Shown one piece after another: positions 53,734-64,000 of a stretch of DNA of 64,000 nucleotides. The notes below the pieces were generated by a model, which had not been told where the DNA came from, did no database searches, and saw only the letters and a program-made list of their open reading frames with translations. The stretch lies in contig NZ_JAMBNS010000010.1 of assembly GCF_023715225.1 (NCBI RefSeq), positions 1 through 64,000 of the forward strand, given 5' to 3'. Positions within the stretch are counted from its first letter, which is position 1; each line of letters starts with the position of its first letter. The DNA comes from Robertmurraya korlensis. Lineage in GTDB: Bacteria > Bacillota > Bacilli > Bacillales > Cytobacillaceae. Position numbers and translations under genes: made by a program.

Positions 53734-54564
53734 TTAACGGTTCACCACTCGTTGTATATGAATAATCAGGTATAATTTCTCGTTATTCGTAAGGCTGTAA
53801 TCAAATTGATTTTCGATATATTCATTAATTTTCTCCGTACATTCAAAAGCTGCTCGATGTTTCTCACGCACCGTTTCGAATAAAAACGGATCATCATCCT
53901 CGATATATGTTTTGCTGTATAATCGTTGTGCAAAGAACTTCAAATGCGTAATAAATCGAAAATAATTTAATGATTCCTCGTCAAAGTCAATTTTAAAATG
54001 ATATTTAACAATATTTAAAATATCCTGCATGACTTTAGTGATATTAGCAACGTTCGGCATTTCTTGATTAAGCTCAGCATTAACGATATGCATGGCGATA
54101 AAGCTTGCTTCATCTTCTGGTAAAAGAACCCCAAGTTTCTCCTGAATGATCTTTAAGGCTTCCATCCCAATGACAAACTCTTGCTTATAAAATCTCTTAA
54201 TTTCCCATAAAAGAGCATTTTTTATGTCGTAGCCATTTTGATTACGCTCGACCGCAAAGTGAATATGATCGGTTAAGGAAATATAGATACTATCGTTTAG
54301 GTTTCTTCCTAGTCTACTTTTAGCAATCTTGATAATATCCTCAGTTACTTCCATATATTCGATCGGAACTTCATATAAAAGCGTTTTAAATTTTTCTGAC
54401 ATATCATTATTTTTGAGAGCAAAAATCTTTTCAATCTTGTCTTCGTCTACAGAATCTCCTGGCTTTTTTTGAAAGGCCAGTCCTCTCCCCATAACCACTA
54501 ACTCTTCCTTTTTTTCATTAAACGCACTAATGACGTTGTTATTGTACACTTTGGCTATTTTCAT
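53734..54564 (-). CDS. licT: Transcription antiterminator LicT (BglG family)
   Basis: 276 residues: N-terminal RNA-binding CAT domain (1-56, MKIAKVYNNNVISAFN), PRD1 (~65-170) and PRD2 (~171-276). The four regulatory histidines fall at H100, H159, H207 and H269, exactly as in B. subtilis LicT. When beta-glucosides are present and HPr~P phosphorylates PRD2, the dimer binds RAT hairpins and opens the terminator. Two RAT sites lie in this window (58205-58231 minus, 58480-58509 plus). It follows bglA after a terminator and seems to have its own promoter (TATAAT near 54609). Confidence 0.95.
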   Translation of the reverse strand: MKIAKVYNNNVISAFNEKKEELVVMGRGLAFQKKPGDSVDEDKIEKIFALKNNDMSEKFKTLLYEVPIEYMEVTEDIIKIAKSRLGRNLNDSIYISLTDHIHFAVERNQNGYDIKNALLWEIKRFYKQEFVIGMEALKIIQEKLGVLLPEDEASFIAMHIVNAELNQEMPNVANITKVMQDILNIVKYHFKIDFDEESLNYFRFITHLKFFAQRLYSKTYIEDDDPFLFETVREKHRAAFECTEKINEYIENQFDYSLTNNEKLYLIIHIQRVVNR

Positions 54565-54646
54565 TTGACCACCTATAAGTTTATTATGGTTCTCTTACTT
54601 TTATTATAATGGAAATAGTACGCGTTATAAAATCTTTTAGGCATTC

Positions 54647-54682
54647 AAAAGAAGGAAAGCTAATTGAAGCTTTCCCACTTTT
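54647..54682 (-). terminator. Terminator between bglA and licT
   Basis: On the minus strand GGGAAAGCT, a 7-nt loop and AGCTTTCC form the stem, followed by TTCTTTT. It limits read-through from bglPA into licT. Confidence 0.75.
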
Positions 54683-54689
54683 ATCCAAC

Positions 54690-56126
<1,437 letters not shown>

Positions 56127-56135
56127 TTAAAACAG

Positions 56136-56168
56136 CAGGAGAGAAAGGAAACGTATTCCTTTCTCCTG
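56136..56168 (-). other. Hairpin between bglP and bglA
   Basis: On the minus strand CAGGAGAAAGGAA, a short loop and CCTTTCTCTCCTG pair almost fully. No T-run follows directly, so a processing or stability element is more likely than a full terminator. Confidence 0.55.
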
Positions 56169-56177
56169 ACATGTTGA

Positions 56178-58118
<1,941 letters not shown>

Positions 58119-58143
58119 TTATTTGATATTTATTTTTCCAAAT

Positions 58144-58209
58144 AAAAAACCTGAGCCAGTTAGGAACACACACAGCTAGCGATAGCGTGTTTCTAATCGG
58201 ATCAGGTTA
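58144..58209 (-). terminator. LicT-controlled leader terminator of bglP
   Basis: On the minus strand AACCTGATCCGATTAG... pairs with ...CTAACTGGCTCAGGTT over a long imperfect stem ending in TTTTTTATTT. Its first bases overlap the RAT hairpin, so LicT binding would exclude termination. Confidence 0.85.
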
Positions 58210-58231
58210 TGCCCACTTAAGGTAACATTCC
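58205..58231 (-). promoter_or_regulatory. RAT antiterminator site of bglP
   Basis: On the minus strand GGAATGTTACC...GGGCATAACC fits the LicT/SacY RAT pattern (GGATTGTTACT...GCAGGCAAAACC) with several changes. It overlaps the 5' arm of the leader terminator. Confidence 0.8.
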
Positions 58232-58268
58232 TTCAAGGAATTTATTAAGTTTTATTTGATACGTGTAA

Positions 58269-58304
58269 TTTATCACGGGGATTTAGTAGGTGTCAACGCT
58301 TTCT
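58269..58304 (-). promoter_or_regulatory. bglP promoter with cre site
   Basis: On the minus strand AGAAAGCGTTGACA (58304-58291) matches the CcpA cre consensus TGWAANCGNTNWCA at 13 of 14 positions and includes the -35 TTGACA. A -10-like GATAAA follows after 16 bp (58274-58269). Confidence 0.8.
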
Positions 58305-58403
58305 TTTAAATTTTTTTAATATTTTTATAGATTGCCGACTATTATCTTATATATATAAAAATGCAAAAAATGTCCATCCTGGATCCCATCCGACAAGTTT
58401 TTA

Positions 58404-58452
58404 AAATAACGTTTACAAAGTTATTGCTTCGACAAAATATTCATGTTATAGT
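58404..58452 (+). promoter_or_regulatory. Promoter and cre-like site of the second phospho-beta-glucosidase
   Basis: TTGCTT (58424-58429), 17 bp, TATAGT (58447-58452). Just upstream, on the minus strand, TGTAAACGTTATTT (58417-58404) matches the cre consensus at 12 of 14 positions. Catabolite control is inferred. Confidence 0.7.
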
Positions 58453-58479
58453 TAACGCAATTAAACAAACAACCTTTTT

Positions 58480-58509
58480 AGGATTGTTACTGGTTATGCA
58501 GGCAAAACC
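58480..58509 (+). promoter_or_regulatory. RAT antiterminator site of the second phospho-beta-glucosidase
   Basis: GGATTGTTACTGG, a short loop and GCAGGCAAAACC match the classical bglP/licS RAT of B. subtilis almost base for base. It overlaps the terminator that follows. Confidence 0.92.
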
Positions 58510-58569
58510 TAAATCACGTAAACTATGAGACTAGTGTGTCTCTTACGTGGTTTAGGTTTTTTATTTTGC
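58503..58569 (+). terminator. LicT-controlled leader terminator
   Basis: AAAACCTAAATCACGTAA pairs with TTACGTGGTTTAGGTTTT across a 21-nt loop, followed by TTATTTTG. Its left arm shares AAAACC with the RAT hairpin, so the two structures exclude each other. Confidence 0.92.
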
Positions 58570-58599
58570 CTCAGTGAAAGCGTAGCCATAAAAACATAA

Positions 58600-60051
<1,452 letters not shown>

Positions 60052-60059
60052 TAAATAAG

Positions 60060-60096
60060 AAAGCATTGGTCCATTTTGGTGGGCCAATGCTTTTTT
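60060..60096 (+). terminator. Terminator of the second phospho-beta-glucosidase gene
   Basis: AAGCATTGGTCC, an 8-nt loop and GGGCCAATGCTT form an ~12-bp stem, followed by TTTTG. Confidence 0.88.
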
Positions 60097-60149
60097 GTTA
60101 GGGTCGAAAGGTTTTTATGGCTGGCTACTTTGCCAATTGTTGTGGGGAA

Positions 60150-60508
60150 TGAAGGACGGTTCTTCTGAAATCTCCACAGTTATGTCCTTCATAAGCCCGA
60201 TGAAAGACGTTTCCTCGTAAATCTCCCTTGGTTTCATCCTTCATTAACCCTATGAAAGACGTTTCCTCGGGCTTCTCCCCTGGTTTTATCCTTCATTAAC
60301 CCTATGAAAGACGTTTCCTCAGGCTTCTCCCATGGTTTCATCCTTCATTAACCCTATGAAAGACGTTTCCTCGGGCTTCTCCCCTGGTTTCATCCTTCAT
60401 TAACCCTATGAAAGACGTTTCCTCAGGCTTATCCCCTGGTTTCATCCTTCATTAACCGATGAAAGACGTTTCCACCGAATTCATCTCTAATTTTGCTCTT
60501 CATAATCT
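60150..60508. repeat. 52-bp tandem repeat array B (about seven copies)
   Basis: TGAAAGACG starts at 60201, 60253, 60305, 60357 and 60409, exactly 52 bp apart, then at 60460 (51 bp) and, degenerate, at 60150 (51 bp). Unit: TGAAAGACGTTTCCTCGGGC..., TTCTCCCCTGGTTTCATCC..., ending TTCATTAACCCTA. The sequence is unrelated to array A (49388-49790), but the period is the same. The frame changes every unit, so it is not coding. The array runs up to the end of uppP. Confidence 0.93.
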
Positions 60509-61324
60509 TTATGTAAACTGCGATAAAACCAACACCAACGGTCCGACAATAAAACAATAATAAGCGAAATACTTGAGATTTCCTCTCTCCATAATCCCCA
60601 TAAACCACTTAAGCGAGAAATAGGATAATATGAGAGACATCACAAACGCCACGATATAAGGAATAACCATGTCTCCCAACTGCATGTCACCTACTTTTAA
60701 CACTATTGCCCCTAAGCTAACAGGAATATATAGAAGGAATGAGAATCGTAAGGCTGTTTCTCTTTTCATCCCTATTCCCATCGCAGCTACAATCGTGGCA
60801 CCCGAGCGGCTAATTCCAGGAATTAATGCCACTGCTTGAGCGAATCCAACAATAAGGGCATCTCTGACCGTTAACCCTCTATCGCCCTTTGTTCCTTTAA
60901 GATTTCTAATGAGCCAAAGTGCTATCCCTGTGACAATTAGAGCTCCACCAATCGGAGCAACTCCCCTGAAATAACCAGAAATCGTATCTTCTAGCAATAT
61001 CCCGATCACACCAGCAGGAATAGTACCAATGATTAAATAAATGATAAAAAGAAAATCATTCTTATCACTCGGATCCTTTTTCACCATATAGTTGCTTCCG
61101 TTTTTCACTAATCTTATGAGATCGTCTCGATAAATAAGTAATACAGCCAAAAGAGAAGCGAAATTCATTAATACTTCGAAGCTAAAATCTCCTTCAGCCA
61201 CATTAATACCTAAAAATTCCTGAACAAGCACCAAGTGTCCACTAGAGGAGACTGGAATGGGTTCTGTAAAACCTTGTAGCGCTCCTAAAAAGGCATATTT
61301 TATTATGATTAATACTTCTTCCAC
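60509..61324 (-). CDS. uppP: Undecaprenyl-diphosphate phosphatase (BacA/UppP)
   Basis: Regenerates the lipid carrier for peptidoglycan and teichoic acid synthesis; extra copies give bacitracin resistance. 271 residues, about eight membrane helices, with the two signatures [17 protein letters not shown] (~19-35, catalytic Glu/His) and [15 protein letters not shown] (~168-182). The tandem array starts immediately after its stop codon, and no separate terminator is seen. Confidence 0.95.
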   Translation of the reverse strand: MEEVLIIIKYAFLGALQGFTEPIPVSSSGHLVLVQEFLGINVAEGDFSFEVLMNFASLLAVLLIYRDDLIRLVKNGSNYMVKKDPSDKNDFLFIIYLIIGTIPAGVIGILLEDTISGYFRGVAPIGGALIVTGIALWLIRNLKGTKGDRGLTVRDALIVGFAQAVALIPGISRSGATIVAAMGIGMKRETALRFSFLLYIPVSLGAIVLKVGDMQLGDMVIPYIVAFVMSLILSYFSLKWFMGIMERGNLKYFAYYCFIVGPLVLVLSQFT

Positions 61325-61344
61325 CGACTCACTCCTTCATAAAA

Positions 61345-61376
61345 ATTGAAAAGGACTTGGAAAGATCCAAGCCCTA
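61345..61376 (-). terminator. Terminator of the CorC-type gene
   Basis: On the minus strand AGGGCTTGGA, a 3-nt loop and TCCAAGTCCT pair with a wobble, followed by TTTCAATTTT. Confidence 0.75.
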
Positions 61377-61389
61377 CATTATTATACTA

Positions 61390-62682
61390 TTAAGCTCTCT
61401 TAATTTCCAAATATTGAATATGGTGTCCATCCTTTTTCTGGACTTTAAACACAAATCCTTCTGCTTCTAGCTCAGTACCCACCTGTGCTTCCATATCTTG
61501 AGTCATAAACCATCCACCAATAGTATCAACATCTTCATTTGATAAGGTGGTTTCCAATAGATGGTTTACATCCTCTACCAGCAACTTAGAATCTACGATA
61601 TAGTGATTTTCATTTAGTTTACGAATGTCAGGTAATTCATCTTCATCGAACTCATCGCGAATTTCCCCAACAATTTCTTCTAGAATGTCTTCAACAGTAA
61701 CTAATCCGGATGTTCCACCATACTCATCTATTAATATTGCAATATGTGTACGTTCTTTTTGCATTTTTACGAGTAAGTCATGAATTGGAACGGTCTCAAT
61801 CACGCGGATAACCGGGTTGATAAAGGACTCAATCGTAAAGACAGCCCGTTCTTCATCTGAAATATCAGCTGTCAACAACTCTTTTACGTTAATGAATCCA
61901 ACAATATTATCTTTGTCACCATTCACAACTGGGTATCGCGTATAATTTTCAGATTTAACAGTTGCTAGAATATCAGCATACGACTCATTGATAGAGATGG
62001 ATACCATCTCTGTTCGAGGAACCATAATCTCTTTTGCTATTCTTTCGTCAAATTCGAAAATATTGTTCATGTATTTCAGTTCGTTTTTGTTAATTTCTCC
62101 ACTCTTATAACTTTCAGATAATAAAATCCTAAGTTCTTCTTCAGAGTGAGCTACTTCGTGTTCGGAGGCAGGTTTCAGACCAAATGCGCCAACCAATAAA
62201 CGAGCAGAACCATTTAAGAACCAAATAAATGGATACATGATACGGTAAAACCAGATAATTGGTACCGCGAACATCAATGTAACTGCTTCAGCTTTTTGAA
62301 TTGCCACCGTCTTAGGTGCAAGCTCACCAACAACCACATGCAGGAATGTAACTAAAGCAAAGGCAATCCCGAATGATAAAATTCCAATCAACGATTCATT
62401 AAAATGAAAATGTTCAAATACTGGATGTAATATTTTTTCAACAGTCGGTTCACCTAACCACCCTAAGCCTAACGCGGTAATCGTAATCCCTAACTGACAG
62501 GCTGATAAGTATTCATCCAAATGGGTCACCACTCGCTTAGCTGATACAGCACCCTTTTTTCCTTCCGCAATCAATTGGTCAATTCTCGACACACGAACCT
62601 TTACAATAGCAAACTCTGTAGCTACGAAAAAAGCGGTTAAAGCAATTAATAAAGCAATTAAAAGTAAATTTATAGTTGTCAA
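61390..62682 (-). CDS. DUF21-CBS-CorC transporter (hemolysin C / MpfA-like)
   Basis: 430 residues: four-helix DUF21 membrane domain (1-~200), two CBS domains (~215-340, with GFINVKELL and [21 protein letters not shown], split as [11 protein letters not shown] and [10 protein letters not shown]) and a CorC_HlyC domain (~355-430). Family members export Mg2+ (MpfA/YhdP) or other divalent cations. It follows the MerR gene by 53 bp, resembling the yhdQ-yhdP neighbourhood of B. subtilis. It is probably not a hemolysin. Confidence 0.9.
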   Translation of the reverse strand: MTTINLLLIALLIALTAFFVATEFAIVKVRVSRIDQLIAEGKKGAVSAKRVVTHLDEYLSACQLGITITALGLGWLGEPTVEKILHPVFEHFHFNESLIGILSFGIAFALVTFLHVVVGELAPKTVAIQKAEAVTLMFAVPIIWFYRIMYPFIWFLNGSARLLVGAFGLKPASEHEVAHSEEELRILLSESYKSGEINKNELKYMNNIFEFDERIAKEIMVPRTEMVSISINESYADILATVKSENYTRYPVVNGDKDNIVGFINVKELLTADISDEERAVFTIESFINPVIRVIETVPIHDLLVKMQKERTHIAILIDEYGGTSGLVTVEDILEEIVGEIRDEFDEDELPDIRKLNENHYIVDSKLLVEDVNHLLETTLSNEDVDTIGGWFMTQDMEAQVGTELEAEGFVFKVQKKDGHHIQYLEIKRA

Positions 62683-62735
62683 CGATCGGTCTTACAAAGT
62701 AAGACCTACACCTCCCAATATAGTAAAACAAAAGT

Positions 62736-63128
62736 TTAATTAATCAATAACAAAAGTGTCTGTATTAATGAAAGACTCTCATTGGATACATTCTTTTTTA
62801 CATTCTTTAAATTCTTTTGATCCAGATGTGCCAACACATCTGTGACCTCTTTTTCCAAACCTTGAATCTTCAGTCTCAGTTCAAGAACATCGATTTCTTC
62901 TGCATCTTTTTCTACGACTATTTCTTTTATTTCTTCCAGTGACATTCCGTCTTTTTTACATTTTTCAATATAATGCAGTCGTTCGATCGCCGACTTATCA
63001 TAATAGCGATAATTCGAAGTGGAACGTTCTACTTTTAACAGTCCTAGATTCGTATAATAATCAATGGTCCTCTTAGTAACATTTGCTATTTCAGCTAATT
63101 CGCCAATTTTCAATTTCTCAGTCCCAAT
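62736..63128 (-). CDS. MerR-family regulator with apparent ATT start
   Basis: ~130 residues: winged HTH (KIGELAEIANVTKRTIDYYT split as KIGELAEIANV and TKRTIDYYTNLGLL) and a coiled-coil dimerisation helix (~75-115). No Cys-rich metal loop is seen at the C-terminus, so it is not an obvious metal sensor. The expected start just before EKLKIGEL has no ATG, GTG or TTG at the right distance; ATT at 63128 has GGAGGG 5 nt upstream. A TTG at 63113 would cut into the domain edge and has only a weak site; GTG at 63149 has none. Promoter TTGTTA-17-TATAAT at 63168-63196. Confidence 0.8.
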   Translation of the reverse strand: MGTEKLKIGELAEIANVTKRTIDYYTNLGLLKVERSTSNYRYYDKSAIERLHYIEKCKKDGMSLEEIKEIVVEKDAEEIDVLELRLKIQGLEKEVTDVLAHLDQKNLKNVKKNVSNESLSLIQTLLLLIN

Positions 63129-63167
63129 GGAGTCCCTCCAAACCGTCACGTGATAGTTATGAAATGT

Positions 63168-63196
63168 ATTATACATTGAGTCTAGCCTTATAACAA
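63168..63196 (-). promoter_or_regulatory. Promoter of the MerR gene
   Basis: On the minus strand TTGTTA (63196-63191), 17-bp spacer, perfect TATAAT (63173-63168), about 40 bp before the presumed start. Confidence 0.75.
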
Positions 63197-63225
63197 CTAA
63201 TACGCACAATATGGAATAAAGTTTC

Positions 63226-63253
63226 ATAGAAAAACCCCCTACTAGAGGGGGCA
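63226..63253 (-). terminator. Terminator of the ApbE/ferric-reductase operon
   Basis: On the minus strand GCCCCCTC, a 3-nt loop and AGGGGGT form the stem, followed by TTTTCTATG. It directly follows the ferric-reductase-like gene. Confidence 0.8.
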
Positions 63254-63258
63254 ATTCC

Positions 63259-63816
63259 TTATGATTGTGTAACGGAAACCTTTCGAGCACTTGCTATCGC
63301 CTTTTTCTTTTTCATACGATAAATCATGTAAAAAGTTGAGCACAATACGACCAGGAAGCTTGTAAAATAAAGCCATATCGCCCAACTCGTACTTGAATCT
63401 GAACCAAGGAATAGTCCATGAGCAAGTGAAAGGAACCAAACAAGAAACACTAAATAGTGCGTTTTCTTCCAAAGAGATCTTCCTATTACCTTCATAAAAT
63501 TCGAGGTTACTATAACGATCACTAATAAATATGCGGCTATTGTGCCCATTGCACTTAAAATAGGATGATATGATGCCATAAACGGAATAAGAATTTCTTC
63601 TATAGTATAAGGCTCGTATTGGTCAAAAATGAGCAATGCCGCATGAATTCCGATGGTTACTAACGCAACTTGTCCAATCGCCTGGTGAAATTCTAATATT
63701 CTCCACTTCTTCCCTGGTATATGCTTAATAATTCCTGCCAGTATTGAAAGGGTCAACAACACATAAGCGGTTAGCCCAGTAACACGTATTAAGATCCAAA
63801 TCCAAATCCAACTCAT
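63259..63816 (-). CDS. Ferric-reductase-like heme b membrane protein
   Basis: 185 residues, about five to six membrane helices. Pairs of candidate heme-ligand histidines occur in EFHQAIGQ and GIHAALL, and in KKTHYLVFL and SLAHGLFLG, the usual pattern of the ferric-reductase/NOX transmembrane domain. No FAD or NAD domain is attached, so it depends on a partner. Its ATG overlaps the stop of the ApbE-like gene (ATGA), which suggests a flavin-linked extracytoplasmic electron-transfer pair. Confidence 0.83.
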   Translation of the reverse strand: MSWIWIWILIRVTGLTAYVLLTLSILAGIIKHIPGKKWRILEFHQAIGQVALVTIGIHAALLIFDQYEPYTIEEILIPFMASYHPILSAMGTIAAYLLVIVIVTSNFMKVIGRSLWKKTHYLVFLVWFLSLAHGLFLGSDSSTSWAIWLYFTSFLVVLCSTFYMIYRMKKKKAIASARKVSVTQS

Positions 63817-64000
63817 GATGATACCTCCAATTTTTCAAAAAGGGTCGTGTCTCCTCCGACCGTAACTTGGTGATTATGAAAATAAACAATATACGCCGTA
63901 TAAGGAAACTTCTTAAAAACTATCTTCTTTGCCTGCTCAAAAGGTACGATACAAAATAGCTTAGAAATCGTTTCTGCTTCCATCGTTGTTCGAGCAATGG
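63813..64000 (-). CDS. FAD:protein FMN transferase (ApbE-like), C-terminal part
   Basis: Only the last 62 codons are present; the gene runs off the window. The segment ARTTMEAETISKLFCIVPFE matches the C-terminal ApbE pattern (T-x-M/A-D/E-A near the metal site), followed by AYIVYFHNHQVTVGGD. ApbE enzymes attach FMN covalently to exported proteins. The overlap with the ferric-reductase-like gene supports a shared role. Call is tentative because so little is visible. Confidence 0.6.
   Translation of the reverse strand, partial: IARTTMEAETISKLFCIVPFEQAKKIVFKKFPYTAYIVYFHNHQVTVGGDTTLFEKLEVSS

Overview
The window is a low-GC, endospore-forming Firmicute chromosome segment, most probably Bacillaceae. 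Evidence: tandem sigma-A rrn promoters, a CtsR-type clpP promoter, Crh plus HprK, the cggR-gap-pgk-tpiA-gpmI-eno operon, an alpha/beta-type spore SASP, and gene order very like the ssrA-to-uvrBA stretch of Bacillus subtilis. The genus cannot be fixed from the sequence. Most genes lie on the minus strand.

Layout. 1-2.4 kb: 5' end of a 16S gene with two promoters, a cupredoxin, a LAGLIDADG endonuclease gene, and an ssrA (tmRNA) gene whose T loop is split by a ~276-nt group I intron. 2.4-6.4 kb: smpB, rnr, est, secG. 6.5-15 kb: glycerol facilitator and the glycolytic operon headed by cggR, with its operator. 15-17.5 kb: glutaredoxin-like protein, sigma-54, tRNA-Arg, a membrane-anchored protein. 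17.5-25 kb: clpP, crh, whiA, glmR, rapZ, a NUDIX gene, trxB, a TPR/HTH protein. 25-32 kb: complete hisZGDBHAFI operon. 32-36 kb: hprK-lgt-yvoD-ppaX-yvoF. 36-45 kb: alkaline phosphatase, yvl-type envelope-stress genes, uvrBA with an SOS box, csbA. 45-51 kb: a spore SASP, a GGDEF-EAL protein, DoxX with a MarR/MhqR-type regulator, a 52-bp tandem array, a chemoreceptor interrupted by one in-frame stop, a Usp. 51-54 kb: a Zur-box-preceded metal permease pair. 54-60 kb: licT, a bglP-bglA operon, and a divergent second 6-phospho-beta-glucosidase, both transcription units led by RAT/terminator antitermination sites. 60-64 kb: a second 52-bp array, uppP, a CorC-type transporter, a MerR regulator with an apparently non-standard start, and a ferric-reductase/ApbE pair running off the end.

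How it works together: carbon flow is tied together by CggR on the glycolytic operon, Crh/HprK with cre sites on the beta-glucoside genes, and LicT antitermination. ssrA-smpB-rnr form a trans-translation and RNA-decay block. uvrBA and, by a matching box, the homing endonuclease look LexA-controlled.

The most unusual parts are the intron-split tmRNA with a neighbouring SOS-boxed endonuclease; two sequence-unrelated tandem arrays that share an exact 52-bp period; a ~70-bp hairpin element present in three copies; a cggR promoter built inside the upstream gene's terminator; and a MerR gene whose best start is ATT.
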